Shown in pieces: positions 1-9,125 of a stretch of DNA of 64,000 bases. Location of the stretch: the NCBI GenBank assembly GCA_903952145.1, contig CAJBES010000104.1, positions 1 through 64,000 on the forward strand, read 5' to 3'. Made by a program: the position numbers and the translations under genes. This DNA comes from an uncultured Opitutaceae bacterium (lineage in GTDB: Bacteria > Verrucomicrobiota > Verrucomicrobiia > Opitutales > Opitutaceae). The stretch's first letter is position 1; each line of letters starts with the position of its first letter. The notes under the pieces were generated by a model, which made no database searches, was not told the DNA's origin, and was given only the letters and a program-made list of their open reading frames with translations.

Positions 1-2510
1 AGATTGCCGTCGCGGCAGCTCACGCCGTATTTCGCCTCGGTGAGGACAAAGAGACCGGCGCGCTCACCCTCACTGCTCACCGTCGCCCAGCGGCTCATCG
101 GCCATTCCCACATCGCCTCGGCTTCGCGCGTCGTCGCCAGCTGCGGACGCAGCACGCTGCCGAACGGCGTGCCGCAGCGCACCTCGCGACCGCGGTAATG
201 CGTCGGAAAATGCAGCTTCAGCAGCGCGTCCGGCTCCTGCCAGTCGAGCCCGACCGTGATGCGCAGCACACTCGCGCCCGGTTCCAGCGCATAACGCAAT
301 GTGGCGGTGCTCTTCGCGCCGACCTGGCGGGTGACCGTGAACCCGTTTTTCACGGCGGTGAATTTGGCCGGCGCCCGGGCCGGCTGACCGAGTGAAAGCG
401 AATGCCGGTCAATGTCCCACGGACCGAAGTTTGCCGGCTGCTCGGGATAGACCACGAGTTCGCCGGCACCGGCGGCCAGTTCCACCGCGCGGCCGTCCAC
501 CGACAGTCCCGCGAGCCGGCCCTGCGCATCGAGCCGCGCCGTGACCCGGCCGTTGTCCAACGTGCGGCCCTGCACCGTGACTGGTGGAAGACCGCGCACG
601 GTGGCATCCGCCACGCGCACTCCCGTGAGCGGCGGCAAATCGACGACCCGACGTCCGACGGTGCAGCGCCGCGCCAGTGGCAGCGGATTGAAAAGGCACG
701 CGTCGCCCTTGGCACCGAGCGTCCTCGTGGCCGCGGTTCCCAGATCGCGGGCGAGGGCCGCCAGCTCCGGCAGCCCATTGGCGTAAACCTCGGGGATCGA
801 ACTGCCGGGAATGTAGTCGTGGAACTGCGCGAACACCATCCGTCGCCAGGCGTGCGCCAAATCCGCCCCGGCCGCACCGCGGGTCGCGACCAGCGCCGCC
901 TCACGCAGCTGCAACGCGCGTTCGAGGGCGCGGAAATGCGCCTTCACGCGGCTTTGCGTGGTGAATGTGCCGCGGTGGTATTCGAGGTAGATTTCACCGT
1001 CGAGCGCCGGCAGTTGCGCCTGTTTCGCCGCCAGGCGGTCGAAGAACGCCTCGGGCTGGTCCCACTTGAGCGCCGGCAGGCCGCGCAATGACGAGAGCCG
1101 GCGGGCGCGCTCGCACATCTCCTCGCTCGGGCCGCCGCCGCCGTCGCCCCAGCCGTTGGGCATCAGGAATTCATCGTGCAGGTCACCCTGCTGGTGTTGG
1201 TGCGACGCGGCGCGCAGCTGGTCCACCGCCATCGTATTGTTGAACTGCACGCCCTGCGTTACATGGCTCACGACCGCGTGCCCGCCCGGGCCTCGCCAGA
1301 CGAAGCTCGAATGCGGAAAGCGGTTGACGGTGTTCCAGGTCGTCTTGGTCGTGAAAAAATACTCCACGCCGCTCAGGCGCATGAGCTGCGGCAGGCAGGC
1401 GTTGAATCCGAAAAGGTCCGGCAGCCAGAGCGTGCGCGAATGCCGGCCCGTGAGTTTTTTAAACGCGTCCTGCCCGAGCATGAAGCTACGCGCAAGCCCC
1501 TCGCCGCAGGCCACGTGCGAATCGCTCTCCACATACATGCCGCCGGTGGCCTCCCACTGGCCGGCGCGCAGCCGCGCGCGCACCGCCCGCAGCAACTCCG
1601 GTGCGCGCCGCCCGACCGCCTCGTAGCTCGCCGGTTGCGAGTAGGCGAAGCGGAACTCCGGGTAGAGCGCCATCAGCCGGTTCACGTTGGCAAAGGTGTG
1701 CACGGCCTTGCCCTCGCCCACCTGCTCGGTCCACAGCCACACGAGGTCGAGGTGCGAATGACCCGTGAGTGCAGCGCGGCTCAGCGGCGCGACGTCGCGC
1801 ATCTCGCGGTAGATTTTCGCCAGCTCGCGCCGGAGCGCGATTACTCCCGCGGTATCAAACGCATCCAGCGCCGTGTCGAGCCCACGCAGCAGCCGGCGGT
1901 AGAGCGGCGACACGTCGGTGAGCGCGGGTTGCTGCGTCTGGCTGAACAGTTCGCGCGGCACGCCGGGAAACTCCTTCGCCCGCAGCTCAATCATCCAGTC
2001 GTAAAGGCAGTTGAGATCGTGGTAGGCGTGCCAGTTCTCGTTGTCGCGCCGCAGCAGCCGGGCGCCGTGGAAAACATTCCCCTCCGCGCCGAGCCCCTTG
2101 GCGTCGGGATGCCAGATCGCGGACTGCACGCACAGGCTCTCGACCCACACCTCGCGGACGCCGGCCGGCAGCTCGCAATGCCGGTGCGCCACGTCGAAGC
2201 CGTAGAAGGGCACGCCGTTCACGAACAGCGTCGCCTCGCCCTGTTCGTCCCAGTGCAGCCAGCGCCCGCCGCCGGCGGGGATTGCCACACGGCCCCAGCG
2301 CTGGTCGTAGAGCCGGCCCCAGCTTTCGCCGTCGCGCACGGCGCGAAGCGGCATTTTCTTTGCCGCGGCCGGCGGCACATGGTCGGGTCGGCCGGCGGTG
2401 ACCTCGACGCGCAGCGGCCGCGGGTCGCGCCAGATCATCTCGGCAAGGCGGGCAACACCGCGCTGGGTGCGCAGAGGAGTGAGCTGAAGGAGAGGATTGA
2501 GCGGGAACAT
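1..2510 (-). CDS. Alpha-mannosidase, glycoside hydrolase family 38 (C-terminus cut by window edge)
   Basis: Reverse frame from ATG at 2510 (MFPLNPLLQLTPLRTQRGVARLAEMIWRDPRPL...) reads open to the window edge; contains ALTGHSHLDLVWLWTEQVGEGKAVHTFANVNRLM and GGMYVESDSHVACGEGLARSFMLGQ, typical of GH38. Absent as one ORF from the track because no stop lies inside the window. Confidence 0.9.
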   Translation of the reverse strand, partial: MFPLNPLLQLTPLRTQRGVARLAEMIWRDPRPLRVEVTAGRPDHVPPAAAKKMPLRAVRDGESWGRLYDQRWGRVAIPAGGGRWLHWDEQGEATLFVNGVPFYGFDVAHRHCELPAGVREVWVESLCVQSAIWHPDAKGLGAEGNVFHGARLLRRDNENWHAYHDLNCLYDWMIELRAKEFPGVPRELFSQTQQPALTDVSPLYRRLLRGLDTALDAFDTAGVIALRRELAKIYREMRDVAPLSRAALTGHSHLDLVWLWTEQVGEGKAVHTFANVNRLMALYPEFRFAYSQPASYEAVGRRAPELLRAVRARLRAGQWEATGGMYVESDSHVACGEGLARSFMLGQDAFKKLTGRHSRTLWLPDLFGFNACLPQLMRLSGVEYFFTTKTTWNTVNRFPHSSFVWRGPGGHAVVSHVTQGVQFNNTMAVDQLRAASHQHQQGDLHDEFLMPNGWGDGGGGPSEEMCERARRLSSLRGLPALKWDQPEAFFDRLAAKQAQLPALDGEIYLEYHRGTFTTQSRVKAHFRALERALQLREAALVATRGAAGADLAHAWRRMVFAQFHDYIPGSSIPEVYANGLPELAALARDLGTAATRTLGAKGDACLFNPLPLARRCTVGRRVVDLPPLTGVRVADATVRGLPPVTVQGRTLDNGRVTARLDAQGRLAGLSVDGRAVELAAGAGELVVYPEQPANFGPWDIDRHSLSLGQPARAPAKFTAVKNGFTVTRQVGAKSTATLRYALEPGASVLRITVGLDWQEPDALLKLHFPTHYRGREVRCGTPFGSVLRPQLATTREAEAMWEWPMSRWATVSSEGERAGLFVLTEAKYGVSCRDGN

Positions 2511-2526
2511 CGCGGCCGACTCTCGC

Positions 2527-2550
2527 GGATTGCACCGCACCGTGCAATCC
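2527..2550. promoter_or_regulatory. Inverted repeat in divergent promoter (GGATTGCAC-N6-GTGCAATCC), candidate operator
   Basis: Perfect 9-bp arms, 6-nt spacer, in the 57-bp gap between divergent genes starting at 2510 (-) and 2568 (+). Confidence 0.5.
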
Positions 2551-2567
2551 CTTCTCATGCCGACCCG

Positions 2568-3494
2568 ATGCACTCCACGCTCCTCATCCTCGCCGCCGGC
2601 ATGGGTTCACGCTACGGCGGCCTGAAGCAGATCGACCCCGTCGGTCCCTCCGGCGAAACCGTCCTCGATTACGCGGTGTTCGACGCCCTGCGGGCCGGAT
2701 TCGGCCGCGTGGTGTTCATCATCCGCCGCGACTTCGAGGCGGCCTTCCGCGCGCAGATCGGCGTCAAATACGCCGGCCGCATCGCCGTGGACTACGTGTT
2801 CCAGTCACTCGACGCCCTGCCCGACGGCTTCACTCCGCCTCCCGGCCGCGAAAAGCCCTGGGGCACCGGCCACGCCGTGTGGTGTGCGCGCGACGCGGTC
2901 CGCGAACCCTTCGCCGTCATTAACGCCGACGACTTTTACGGCCGCGATTCCTTCGCCCGGCTGGGCCGCTTCCTCACCGGCCCCGCCCTCGCCCCGTGCG
3001 GTTCCGATCCCAAACCGGCTCACCGTGCGTCGGCCACGCCTGCCGCGCCGTTCGCGATGGTCGGCTTCCGGCTCGACCGCACCCTGTCCGAGCACGGCGC
3101 CGTCTCGCGCGGCATCTGCACCGCCGGGACGGACGGACGGCTCGCATCTATCGTCGAGCACACCGGCATCCTGCCGGAGGAGATCGGCCCCGGGAAAAAA
3201 TACACCGGCGCCGAGATCGCCTCGCTCAACTGCTGGGCCTTCACCCCCGCCCTTTTCGCGGGGCTCGACGCGCAGCTGCGCACCTTCCTGGTCGAGCGGG
3301 GCGGCGAAGCGAAGTCCGAGTTCTACCTGCCCGCCGCCGTCTCCACGATGATCGCTCTGGGCGCCGCCACCGTGGACGTCCTGCCCACGGACAGCTCGTG
3401 GTTTGGCGTCACCTACCGGGAGGACAAGCCGCTCGTTGCCGCCGCCCTCGCCGAACTTGTGCGCGCCGGCCAATATCCGGCCAAGCTGGCTTGA
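2568..3494 (+). CDS. Nucleotidyltransferase family protein (NTP-transferase domain, sugar-1-phosphate type)
   Basis: MHSTLLILAAGMGSRYGGLKQIDPVGPSGETVLDYAVFDA; LAAGxGSR(Y)GGxKQ signature; VINADDFYG. The first two thirds of track ORF 1176..3494 is antisense to GH38, so start reassigned to 2568. Confidence 0.85.
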   Translation: MHSTLLILAAGMGSRYGGLKQIDPVGPSGETVLDYAVFDALRAGFGRVVFIIRRDFEAAFRAQIGVKYAGRIAVDYVFQSLDALPDGFTPPPGREKPWGTGHAVWCARDAVREPFAVINADDFYGRDSFARLGRFLTGPALAPCGSDPKPAHRASATPAAPFAMVGFRLDRTLSEHGAVSRGICTAGTDGRLASIVEHTGILPEEIGPGKKYTGAEIASLNCWAFTPALFAGLDAQLRTFLVERGGEAKSEFYLPAAVSTMIALGAATVDVLPTDSSWFGVTYREDKPLVAAALAELVRAGQYPAKLA

Positions 3495-3630
3495 AACGGC
3501 TTTCTCCGGCTGGAAAAGTCGCAAGCCAAGACCGGCCTTCCGGAGCGAAAACCCCCATGAGCGCCCCCTTTTTTCTACTGCCTGGATTTCAGCCGCGTTG
3601 ATCCGTGAAATCCGTGGTGCATAAATTTCC

Positions 3631-6180
3631 ATGAACACCTGGCCCGTCCTCAAAACCTACTCCGGCGAAAAACTCGCCCGCGTGGCCCTGCCCGTCGGCG
3701 GCATCGGCACCGGCACCGTCTCCTTCTGCGGCTGGGGCGCATGGCGGCACTGGGAAGTAGCCAACCGTCCCGCCAAGGGCTTCACCCCGGTCGGCCAGGG
3801 CCGCGCCGCACCGTTCTTTGCGCTCCACGCCGCCAAGCGCGGCGAGGCGCCCGTCACGCGTCTGCTGGAGGGGCCGCTGCCGGTCGGTGAATGGGAAGGG
3901 GCCGAAGGCTCGCCGATGCCCAACGCCGGCCTGCCGCGTTTCCGCCGCGCACGCTTCCACGCGGCCTATCCGCTCGGGCAGCTCGAGCTGCTGGACGAGG
4001 CCGTGCCGCTGCGCGCGACCCTGCAGGTGTTCAATCCGCTCATCCCCGGCGACAGCGCCCGCAGCGGCCTGCCCGTCGCGCTGGTGCGCGTGACCCTGCG
4101 CAACCCCAACCGCGTGTCCGTCCGCGCCGCCGTCGCCGCCGCCCTGCCCAATTTCATCGGCATGGACGGCTTCGCGATGCAACCCGACTTTTTCCGCGGC
4201 CGGTTCGATCCCACCGGCGCCAAGGCCAACGTGAACACCTGGCGCGAGGGCGGCGGCCTGCGCGGCGTGGCGCTGTCGCCCGGCGGCGTCGCCGCCGATC
4301 ATCCCGCGTGGGGCACGCTCGCCCTCGCCACCACCGCCCGGCGCGGCGTCAGTCATCGCACGGCCTGGGTCGAGCACGGCTGGAGCGATGCGCTGCTGGA
4401 GTTCTGGGACGATTTTTCCGCCGACGGCCGGATCGAGGAGCGCACCGCCCAGACCGACACGCCCACCGCCTCGCTTGCCGTCAGTGTCGACGTGCCGCCG
4501 GGCGGCGAGCGCCACCTCGAGTTCGTGCTGGCGTGGCATTTTCCCAACCGCGAGGCGTGGGGCAAACCCGCCGGGGAGAAACCGGAGCTTGTCGGCAACT
4601 TCTACACCACGCAGTTTGCCGACGCGTGGGCCGCCGCCGCGCACGCCGCCAAAAACTGGCCCGCACTGGAGCGCAACACCGTCGCCTTTGTCCGCAGCGT
4701 GACGGACAGCAGCCTGCCGCCCGCGGTGCGCGAGGCCGCGCTCTGCAACCTCTCCACGCTGCGCTCACAGACCTGTTTCCGCACCGCTGACGGCCGCTTC
4801 TTCGGCTGGGAAGGCTGCTTCGACCACAAGGGCAGCTGCCACGGCAGCTGCACGCACGTGTGGAATTACGAGCACGCCACCGCCCTGCTCTTCCCCGACT
4901 TCGCCCGCTCGATGCGTGAGACGGAGTTTTCCGACTGCACGATGTTCGACGACGGCCTGATGGGCTTCCGCGTCGGCCTGCCGTTCAAACCGGGCACCAG
5001 TTACCGTCTCGCCGCCGCCGATGGGCAGATGGGCTGTCTCCTGAAACTGCACCGCGAGTGGCGACTCTCCGGCGACACGGCGTGGTTGCGTTCGCTCTGG
5101 CCGCAGGCCCGCCGCGCGTTGGAGTTTGCCTGGCTTCCCGGCGGCTGGGATGCCGACCAGGACGGCGTCATGGAGGGCTGTCAGCACAACACGATGGACG
5201 TGGAGTATTTCGGCCCCAACCCGCAGATGGCCTCTTGGTATCTCGGTGCCCTGTGCGCCGCCGCGGCGATGGCCCGCGCGCTCGGCGAGGCGGACTTCGC
5301 CGCGAAATGCGACGGCCTCTTTGCCCGCGGCCGCGCCTGGGTGGACACCAATCTCTTCAACGGCGACTACTACGAGCACCATATCCGGCCCGTGCCCGAC
5401 TGGAAGGCGGTGCATCAGGGACTGGCCGTCGGCATGGGCGCGAAGGACCCCGCCAAGCCCGACTTCCAGCTCGGCGCCGGCTGCCTCGTGGACCAGCTCG
5501 CCGGCCAGGTAAACGCCCACTTCGAGGACCTCGGCCATCTACTCGACCCGGCGCACGAGCGCGCGGCGCTCCGCGCGGTGCTCGCCTACAACCGCCGCCG
5601 CGGGTTTCACGCTCACTTCAACCACATGCGCAGTTACGTGCTCGGCGACGAGACGGCCCTGCTCATGGCCTCGTATCCGCGGGGCCGGCGCCCGGAGCGG
5701 CCGTTTCCCTACTATACCGAGGTGATGACGGGCTTCGAATACTGCGTGGCCCTGCATCTGCTGCAGGAAGGCCTGACCCGCGACGGCCTGAAGGTGGTGC
5801 GCGACATCCGCGCCCGCTACGACGGCCGCAAGCGCAATCCCTTCGACGAGGCCGAGTGCGGCCACCACTACGCACGCGCACTCGCCAGTTGGGGCCTCAT
5901 CCCCGCCCTCACCGGCTGCCACTGGTCCGCGCTCACCGGTGTGATGCGCTTCGCCCCGGCCAAGCGGCGCGTTTCCTGGCCGTGGAGCGCCGGCTCCGCG
6001 TGGGGCACGGTGACGCTGGTTCCAAGCAAGCGCTGCACCAAAGTCGCCCTGCAAGTGCTGGGCGGTCGGCTTGCCCTCAACCGCTTTGAGCTCGCGGCCT
6101 CCGGCACTTGCAACTGGCCCCGTCCGAAAACCCTCGCCGCCGGCAGGATCCTTGAGTTTCAAGTTCCGGTTCCCGCATGA
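3631..6180 (+). CDS. GH116 family glycosyl hydrolase (GBA2-like beta-glucosidase/beta-glucosidase 2 superfamily)
   Basis: MNTWPVLKTYSGEKLARVALPVGGIGTGTVSFCGWGAWRHWEVANRP; CQHNTMDVEYFGPNPQMASWYLGAL motif. Confidence 0.87.
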   Translation: MNTWPVLKTYSGEKLARVALPVGGIGTGTVSFCGWGAWRHWEVANRPAKGFTPVGQGRAAPFFALHAAKRGEAPVTRLLEGPLPVGEWEGAEGSPMPNAGLPRFRRARFHAAYPLGQLELLDEAVPLRATLQVFNPLIPGDSARSGLPVALVRVTLRNPNRVSVRAAVAAALPNFIGMDGFAMQPDFFRGRFDPTGAKANVNTWREGGGLRGVALSPGGVAADHPAWGTLALATTARRGVSHRTAWVEHGWSDALLEFWDDFSADGRIEERTAQTDTPTASLAVSVDVPPGGERHLEFVLAWHFPNREAWGKPAGEKPELVGNFYTTQFADAWAAAAHAAKNWPALERNTVAFVRSVTDSSLPPAVREAALCNLSTLRSQTCFRTADGRFFGWEGCFDHKGSCHGSCTHVWNYEHATALLFPDFARSMRETEFSDCTMFDDGLMGFRVGLPFKPGTSYRLAAADGQMGCLLKLHREWRLSGDTAWLRSLWPQARRALEFAWLPGGWDADQDGVMEGCQHNTMDVEYFGPNPQMASWYLGALCAAAAMARALGEADFAAKCDGLFARGRAWVDTNLFNGDYYEHHIRPVPDWKAVHQGLAVGMGAKDPAKPDFQLGAGCLVDQLAGQVNAHFEDLGHLLDPAHERAALRAVLAYNRRRGFHAHFNHMRSYVLGDETALLMASYPRGRRPERPFPYYTEVMTGFEYCVALHLLQEGLTRDGLKVVRDIRARYDGRKRNPFDEAECGHHYARALASWGLIPALTGCHWSALTGVMRFAPAKRRVSWPWSAGSAWGTVTLVPSKRCTKVALQVLGGRLALNRFELAASGTCNWPRPKTLAAGRILEFQVPVPA

Positions 6181-7283
6181 GCACCACTCCGGTTCCCGCC
6201 CACTTTCCCGACGTCCTGCGCCAGTTCCCGCTGGCCGGCCGTTATGTCTCCGCCGCGCCCTACGGCAGCGGCCACATCAACGACACCTACGTGGTGCACC
6301 AGGACGAGGGCCGGCCGGCGCCGAAGCGCTATGTCGCGCAGCGCATCAACCACAACATTTTCAAGAATGTGCCGGCGCTCATGGACAACGTGCAGCGCGT
6401 CACCGCCCACCTGGCCCGCAAGGAGGGTCCTGGCTCGCGCGCGCTGGCCCTCGTGCCGGCGCACGGCAGTCGCGCCGTCATCCGGGACGAATTCGGCGGC
6501 TGGTGGCGTTTCTACGACTTCGTCGAGGGTGCGCACACCGTGGACCGCGTGACCAACGAAGCCGAAGCCCGCGAGGCCGCGGGCGCTTTCGGCGACTTTC
6601 AGGCCCAACTCGCCGACCTGCCCGGCGGGCGCCTGCAGGAGACCATCCCCAATTTTCATCACACCCGCAGTCGTTTCGAGAACTTCCGCCGCGCCATGGC
6701 CGAGGACCAGGCCGGCCGCGCCGCCGAAGTGCAGCCCGAGATCGAGTTCGCCTGCTCCCGTGAGGCTGACTCCGACGTCCTGCTCAAGCTCCTCGCCAAG
6801 GGCGAGGTTTCCGAGCGTGTCACGCACAACGACACCAAGATCAACAACGTCATGCTCGACGACGTCACCCGACGCGCCGTCGCCGTCATCGACCTCGACA
6901 CCGTGATGCCCGGCCTGCCGCTCTACGACTTCGGCGAGATGATGCGCACTTCCGCCAGCTCCACCGCCGAGGATGACCCCGACGCCGGCAGCATGCACCT
7001 CGTGCTCCCGTATTTCCGCGTCCTCGTCGAGGGTTACCTCGCCTCCGCCGTCGGCGGCGTGCTCAACGCCACCGAGCGCGCCCACCTCGGTTTCGCCGGC
7101 CAGCTCATGACCTACGAGAACGGCCTGCGCTTTCTCACCGACTACCTACAGGGCGACACCTACTACAAGATCCAGCATCCCCGCCACAACCTTGACCGCT
7201 GCCGCACGCAGTTCGCCCTCGTCCGCAGCATCGTGGCGCAGCAGGACGCCTTGGGCCGCATTCTCGAATCCATCCAGCCATGA
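6177..7283 (+). CDS. APH/choline-kinase-fold phosphotransferase, NahK-like (N-acetylhexosamine 1-kinase type)
   Basis: AAPYGSGHINDTYVV N-lobe, THNDTKINNVMLDD Brenner-type motif, AVIDLDTVMPGLPLYDFGEMMRT; 4-bp ATGA overlap with GH116. Confidence 0.78.
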   Translation: MSTTPVPAHFPDVLRQFPLAGRYVSAAPYGSGHINDTYVVHQDEGRPAPKRYVAQRINHNIFKNVPALMDNVQRVTAHLARKEGPGSRALALVPAHGSRAVIRDEFGGWWRFYDFVEGAHTVDRVTNEAEAREAAGAFGDFQAQLADLPGGRLQETIPNFHHTRSRFENFRRAMAEDQAGRAAEVQPEIEFACSREADSDVLLKLLAKGEVSERVTHNDTKINNVMLDDVTRRAVAVIDLDTVMPGLPLYDFGEMMRTSASSTAEDDPDAGSMHLVLPYFRVLVEGYLASAVGGVLNATERAHLGFAGQLMTYENGLRFLTDYLQGDTYYKIQHPRHNLDRCRTQFALVRSIVAQQDALGRILESIQP

Positions 7284-8128
7284 AATTCACCCGACCTGAA
7301 GCCGATGTCTTTATACCCGCCGGCGGCGATCCCGCCGCGGCCCTTGCCCGCACCACGCACCTGTGCGTGATCGCGCACCAGGACGACATTGAGATCAACG
7401 CCTATCCCGCCGTCGCCGATTGCTACGGCCGCACCGACCGGTTCTTCACCGGCGTGGTGGTCACCGACGGCGCCGGCTCAGCCCGCACCGGCCCCTTCGC
7501 CGGCTACACCGACAACCAGATGAAGCTCGTGCGCGTCGAGGAACAACGCGCCGCCGCGCGGATCGGCCACTACAACCTGCAGCTCCAGCTCGCCCACACC
7601 AGCGCCGATGTGAAAAAGTCCGGCCATCCCGGCGTGCAGGCCGACCTCAGCGCCATTTTCTCCGCCTGCCGCCCGCAGGTGGTCTACCTCCACCAGCCGC
7701 TCGACAAGCACGACACCCACGTCGGCGTGATGCTGCGCTGTCTGGAGTCCATCCGCGCCCTGCCCAAGGCCCGGCGGCCCGCGCGCGTCCTCGGTGTCGA
7801 GGGCTGGCGCGGACTCGACTGGGTCATGGATGACGAAAAGGTCGCCATGGACTGCGGCGCCCACCCCGAACTCGCGCTCCAGCTCATGCAGGTCTATGCG
7901 TCGCAGATCGCCGGCGGCAAGCGCTACGACACCGCGGCACTGGGCCGCCGCCAGGCCAATGCCACCTTCCACAATGCCCACGCCACCGATCAGTTTAACA
8001 TGGTCGCCTGGGCGCTGGATCTCACGCCCCTGGTCATGGACGAAACGCTGTCCGTCGCCGACTTCGCCCTCGCCCGCATCGAACGCTTGCGCGCCGACAC
8101 CGTCTCCCGTTTCGCCAAGCTGGGCTGA
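7280..8128 (+). CDS. PIG-L family deacetylase
   Basis: LCVIAHQDDIEINAYPAV (AHxDD motif), QPLDKHDTHVGVM (HxxH); 4-bp ATGA overlap with upstream kinase. Confidence 0.85.
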   Translation: MKFTRPEADVFIPAGGDPAAALARTTHLCVIAHQDDIEINAYPAVADCYGRTDRFFTGVVVTDGAGSARTGPFAGYTDNQMKLVRVEEQRAAARIGHYNLQLQLAHTSADVKKSGHPGVQADLSAIFSACRPQVVYLHQPLDKHDTHVGVMLRCLESIRALPKARRPARVLGVEGWRGLDWVMDDEKVAMDCGAHPELALQLMQVYASQIAGGKRYDTAALGRRQANATFHNAHATDQFNMVAWALDLTPLVMDETLSVADFALARIERLRADTVSRFAKLG

Positions 8129-8162
8129 GCGCGTGGTGTGAAGGTTTGGTTTGAGTGGGAGC

Positions 8163-8432
8163 GCGGACGGCTCGTCCGCTCAACCCAGATATTTCATGAA
8201 GCCATGAAATATCCGCCGCTTGCGGCCGACTAAACTCGCGACAAAGTCGGAGTTGTCGGGGCTAGTGGCTTTTGGCCCAAAAGCCAAAAAATGACCAGCC
8301 GGCGGCAGGAACCTGCCCGGGTGTCCGTCCCCGCCGCCACCGCCTCGTAAAGCTGAGTTGAGTGTGTGGCTTGGAGCTTTGTGTATGCCGTATCGGTGCT
8401 TTAGGGTAAAAGCCTGCCGGCAGGCTCCTGCC
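8163..8432. repeat. Cluster of short palindromes in noncoding gap
   Basis: GCGGACG-gct-CGTCCGC (8163-8179); GATATTTCAT-N6-ATGAAATATC (8188-8213); TGGCTTTTGGcCCAAAAGCCA (8266-8286, followed by A-run); GGCAGGaaCCTGCC (8304-8317); AGCCTGCCGGCAGGCT/GGCAGGctCCTGCC (8411-8432). Confidence 0.7.
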
Positions 8433-8549
8433 CAAGCTACTCCGCCATGATCTGCATTTCCCAAGCTGAGATCCGTGCCAATCCGGGCTTCATCCGAAGT
8501 CAAAATTCAGCGGACTTGGTTGCGGTTCGGCCGCGCTGGGCTTGGGCGC

Positions 8550-9125
8550 TCAGTGTTCCGAGACCAAACGGATGGCCGCGGGCTCGTCCTCCTCGATGCC
8601 GGGGAAGCGGCCAATGTCGGGGTTGAGGAAAAAATTGTCGTGCAGGTCGTCGTTGGCGGTGGACACCTCGCCAATGATGCACTCGTCACTGGTCGGATAA
8701 AACGCATGCCAGACGCCCGGCATAAGTGTCACCCGTGAGCCGGCGGGCAGCGCGAAAGGCTCGCCGGTGCGCACCGCCACCGGCACACCGTTGATCGGGA
8801 CGCTCAGGGTCGCCGGCAGCGACGCCCCGTCCACGGGCTTGGCGGGCCAGAGCTGCAGGGTGAGCTCCCCGACGCGGCAGATGATATCCTCCTTCTTCTG
8901 TGCATGCGTGTGGCACGGTGTGTACTGGCCGCGGCGCCCATACATGAGCTTCTCGCAATACTCCGGCTCGGTCGCGAGGTTGATGAGCGTGAGCCCGAGG
9001 TGCGGGAAATCTCGCAGCCCAAAGTCGGTGATGTCCCAGCGGGGCGACGGTGGCAGCGTCCAGTGATGGCGCCCGAAACAGGCGAGCGCAAGGCGGTAGG
9101 CGGTGTTGATCTCGGAGCGTTTCAT
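8550..9125 (-). CDS. D-lyxose ketol-isomerase-like cupin (sugar isomerase)
   Basis: MKRSEINTAYRLALACFGRHHWTLPPSPRWDITDFGLRDFPHLG...YTPCHTHAQKKEDIICRVGELTLQLW; HTHxxKxE metal motif. Start at internal ATG of track ORF 8550..9536, overlapping upstream stop. Confidence 0.8.
   Translation of the reverse strand: MKRSEINTAYRLALACFGRHHWTLPPSPRWDITDFGLRDFPHLGLTLINLATEPEYCEKLMYGRRGQYTPCHTHAQKKEDIICRVGELTLQLWPAKPVDGASLPATLSVPINGVPVAVRTGEPFALPAGSRVTLMPGVWHAFYPTSDECIIGEVSTANDDLHDNFFLNPDIGRFPGIEEDEPAAIRLVSEH

Noticed and set aside
1176-2567. N-terminal two thirds of track ORF 1176..3494
   Set aside because: Overlaps the GH38 gene on the other strand; the nucleotidyltransferase starts at 2568.
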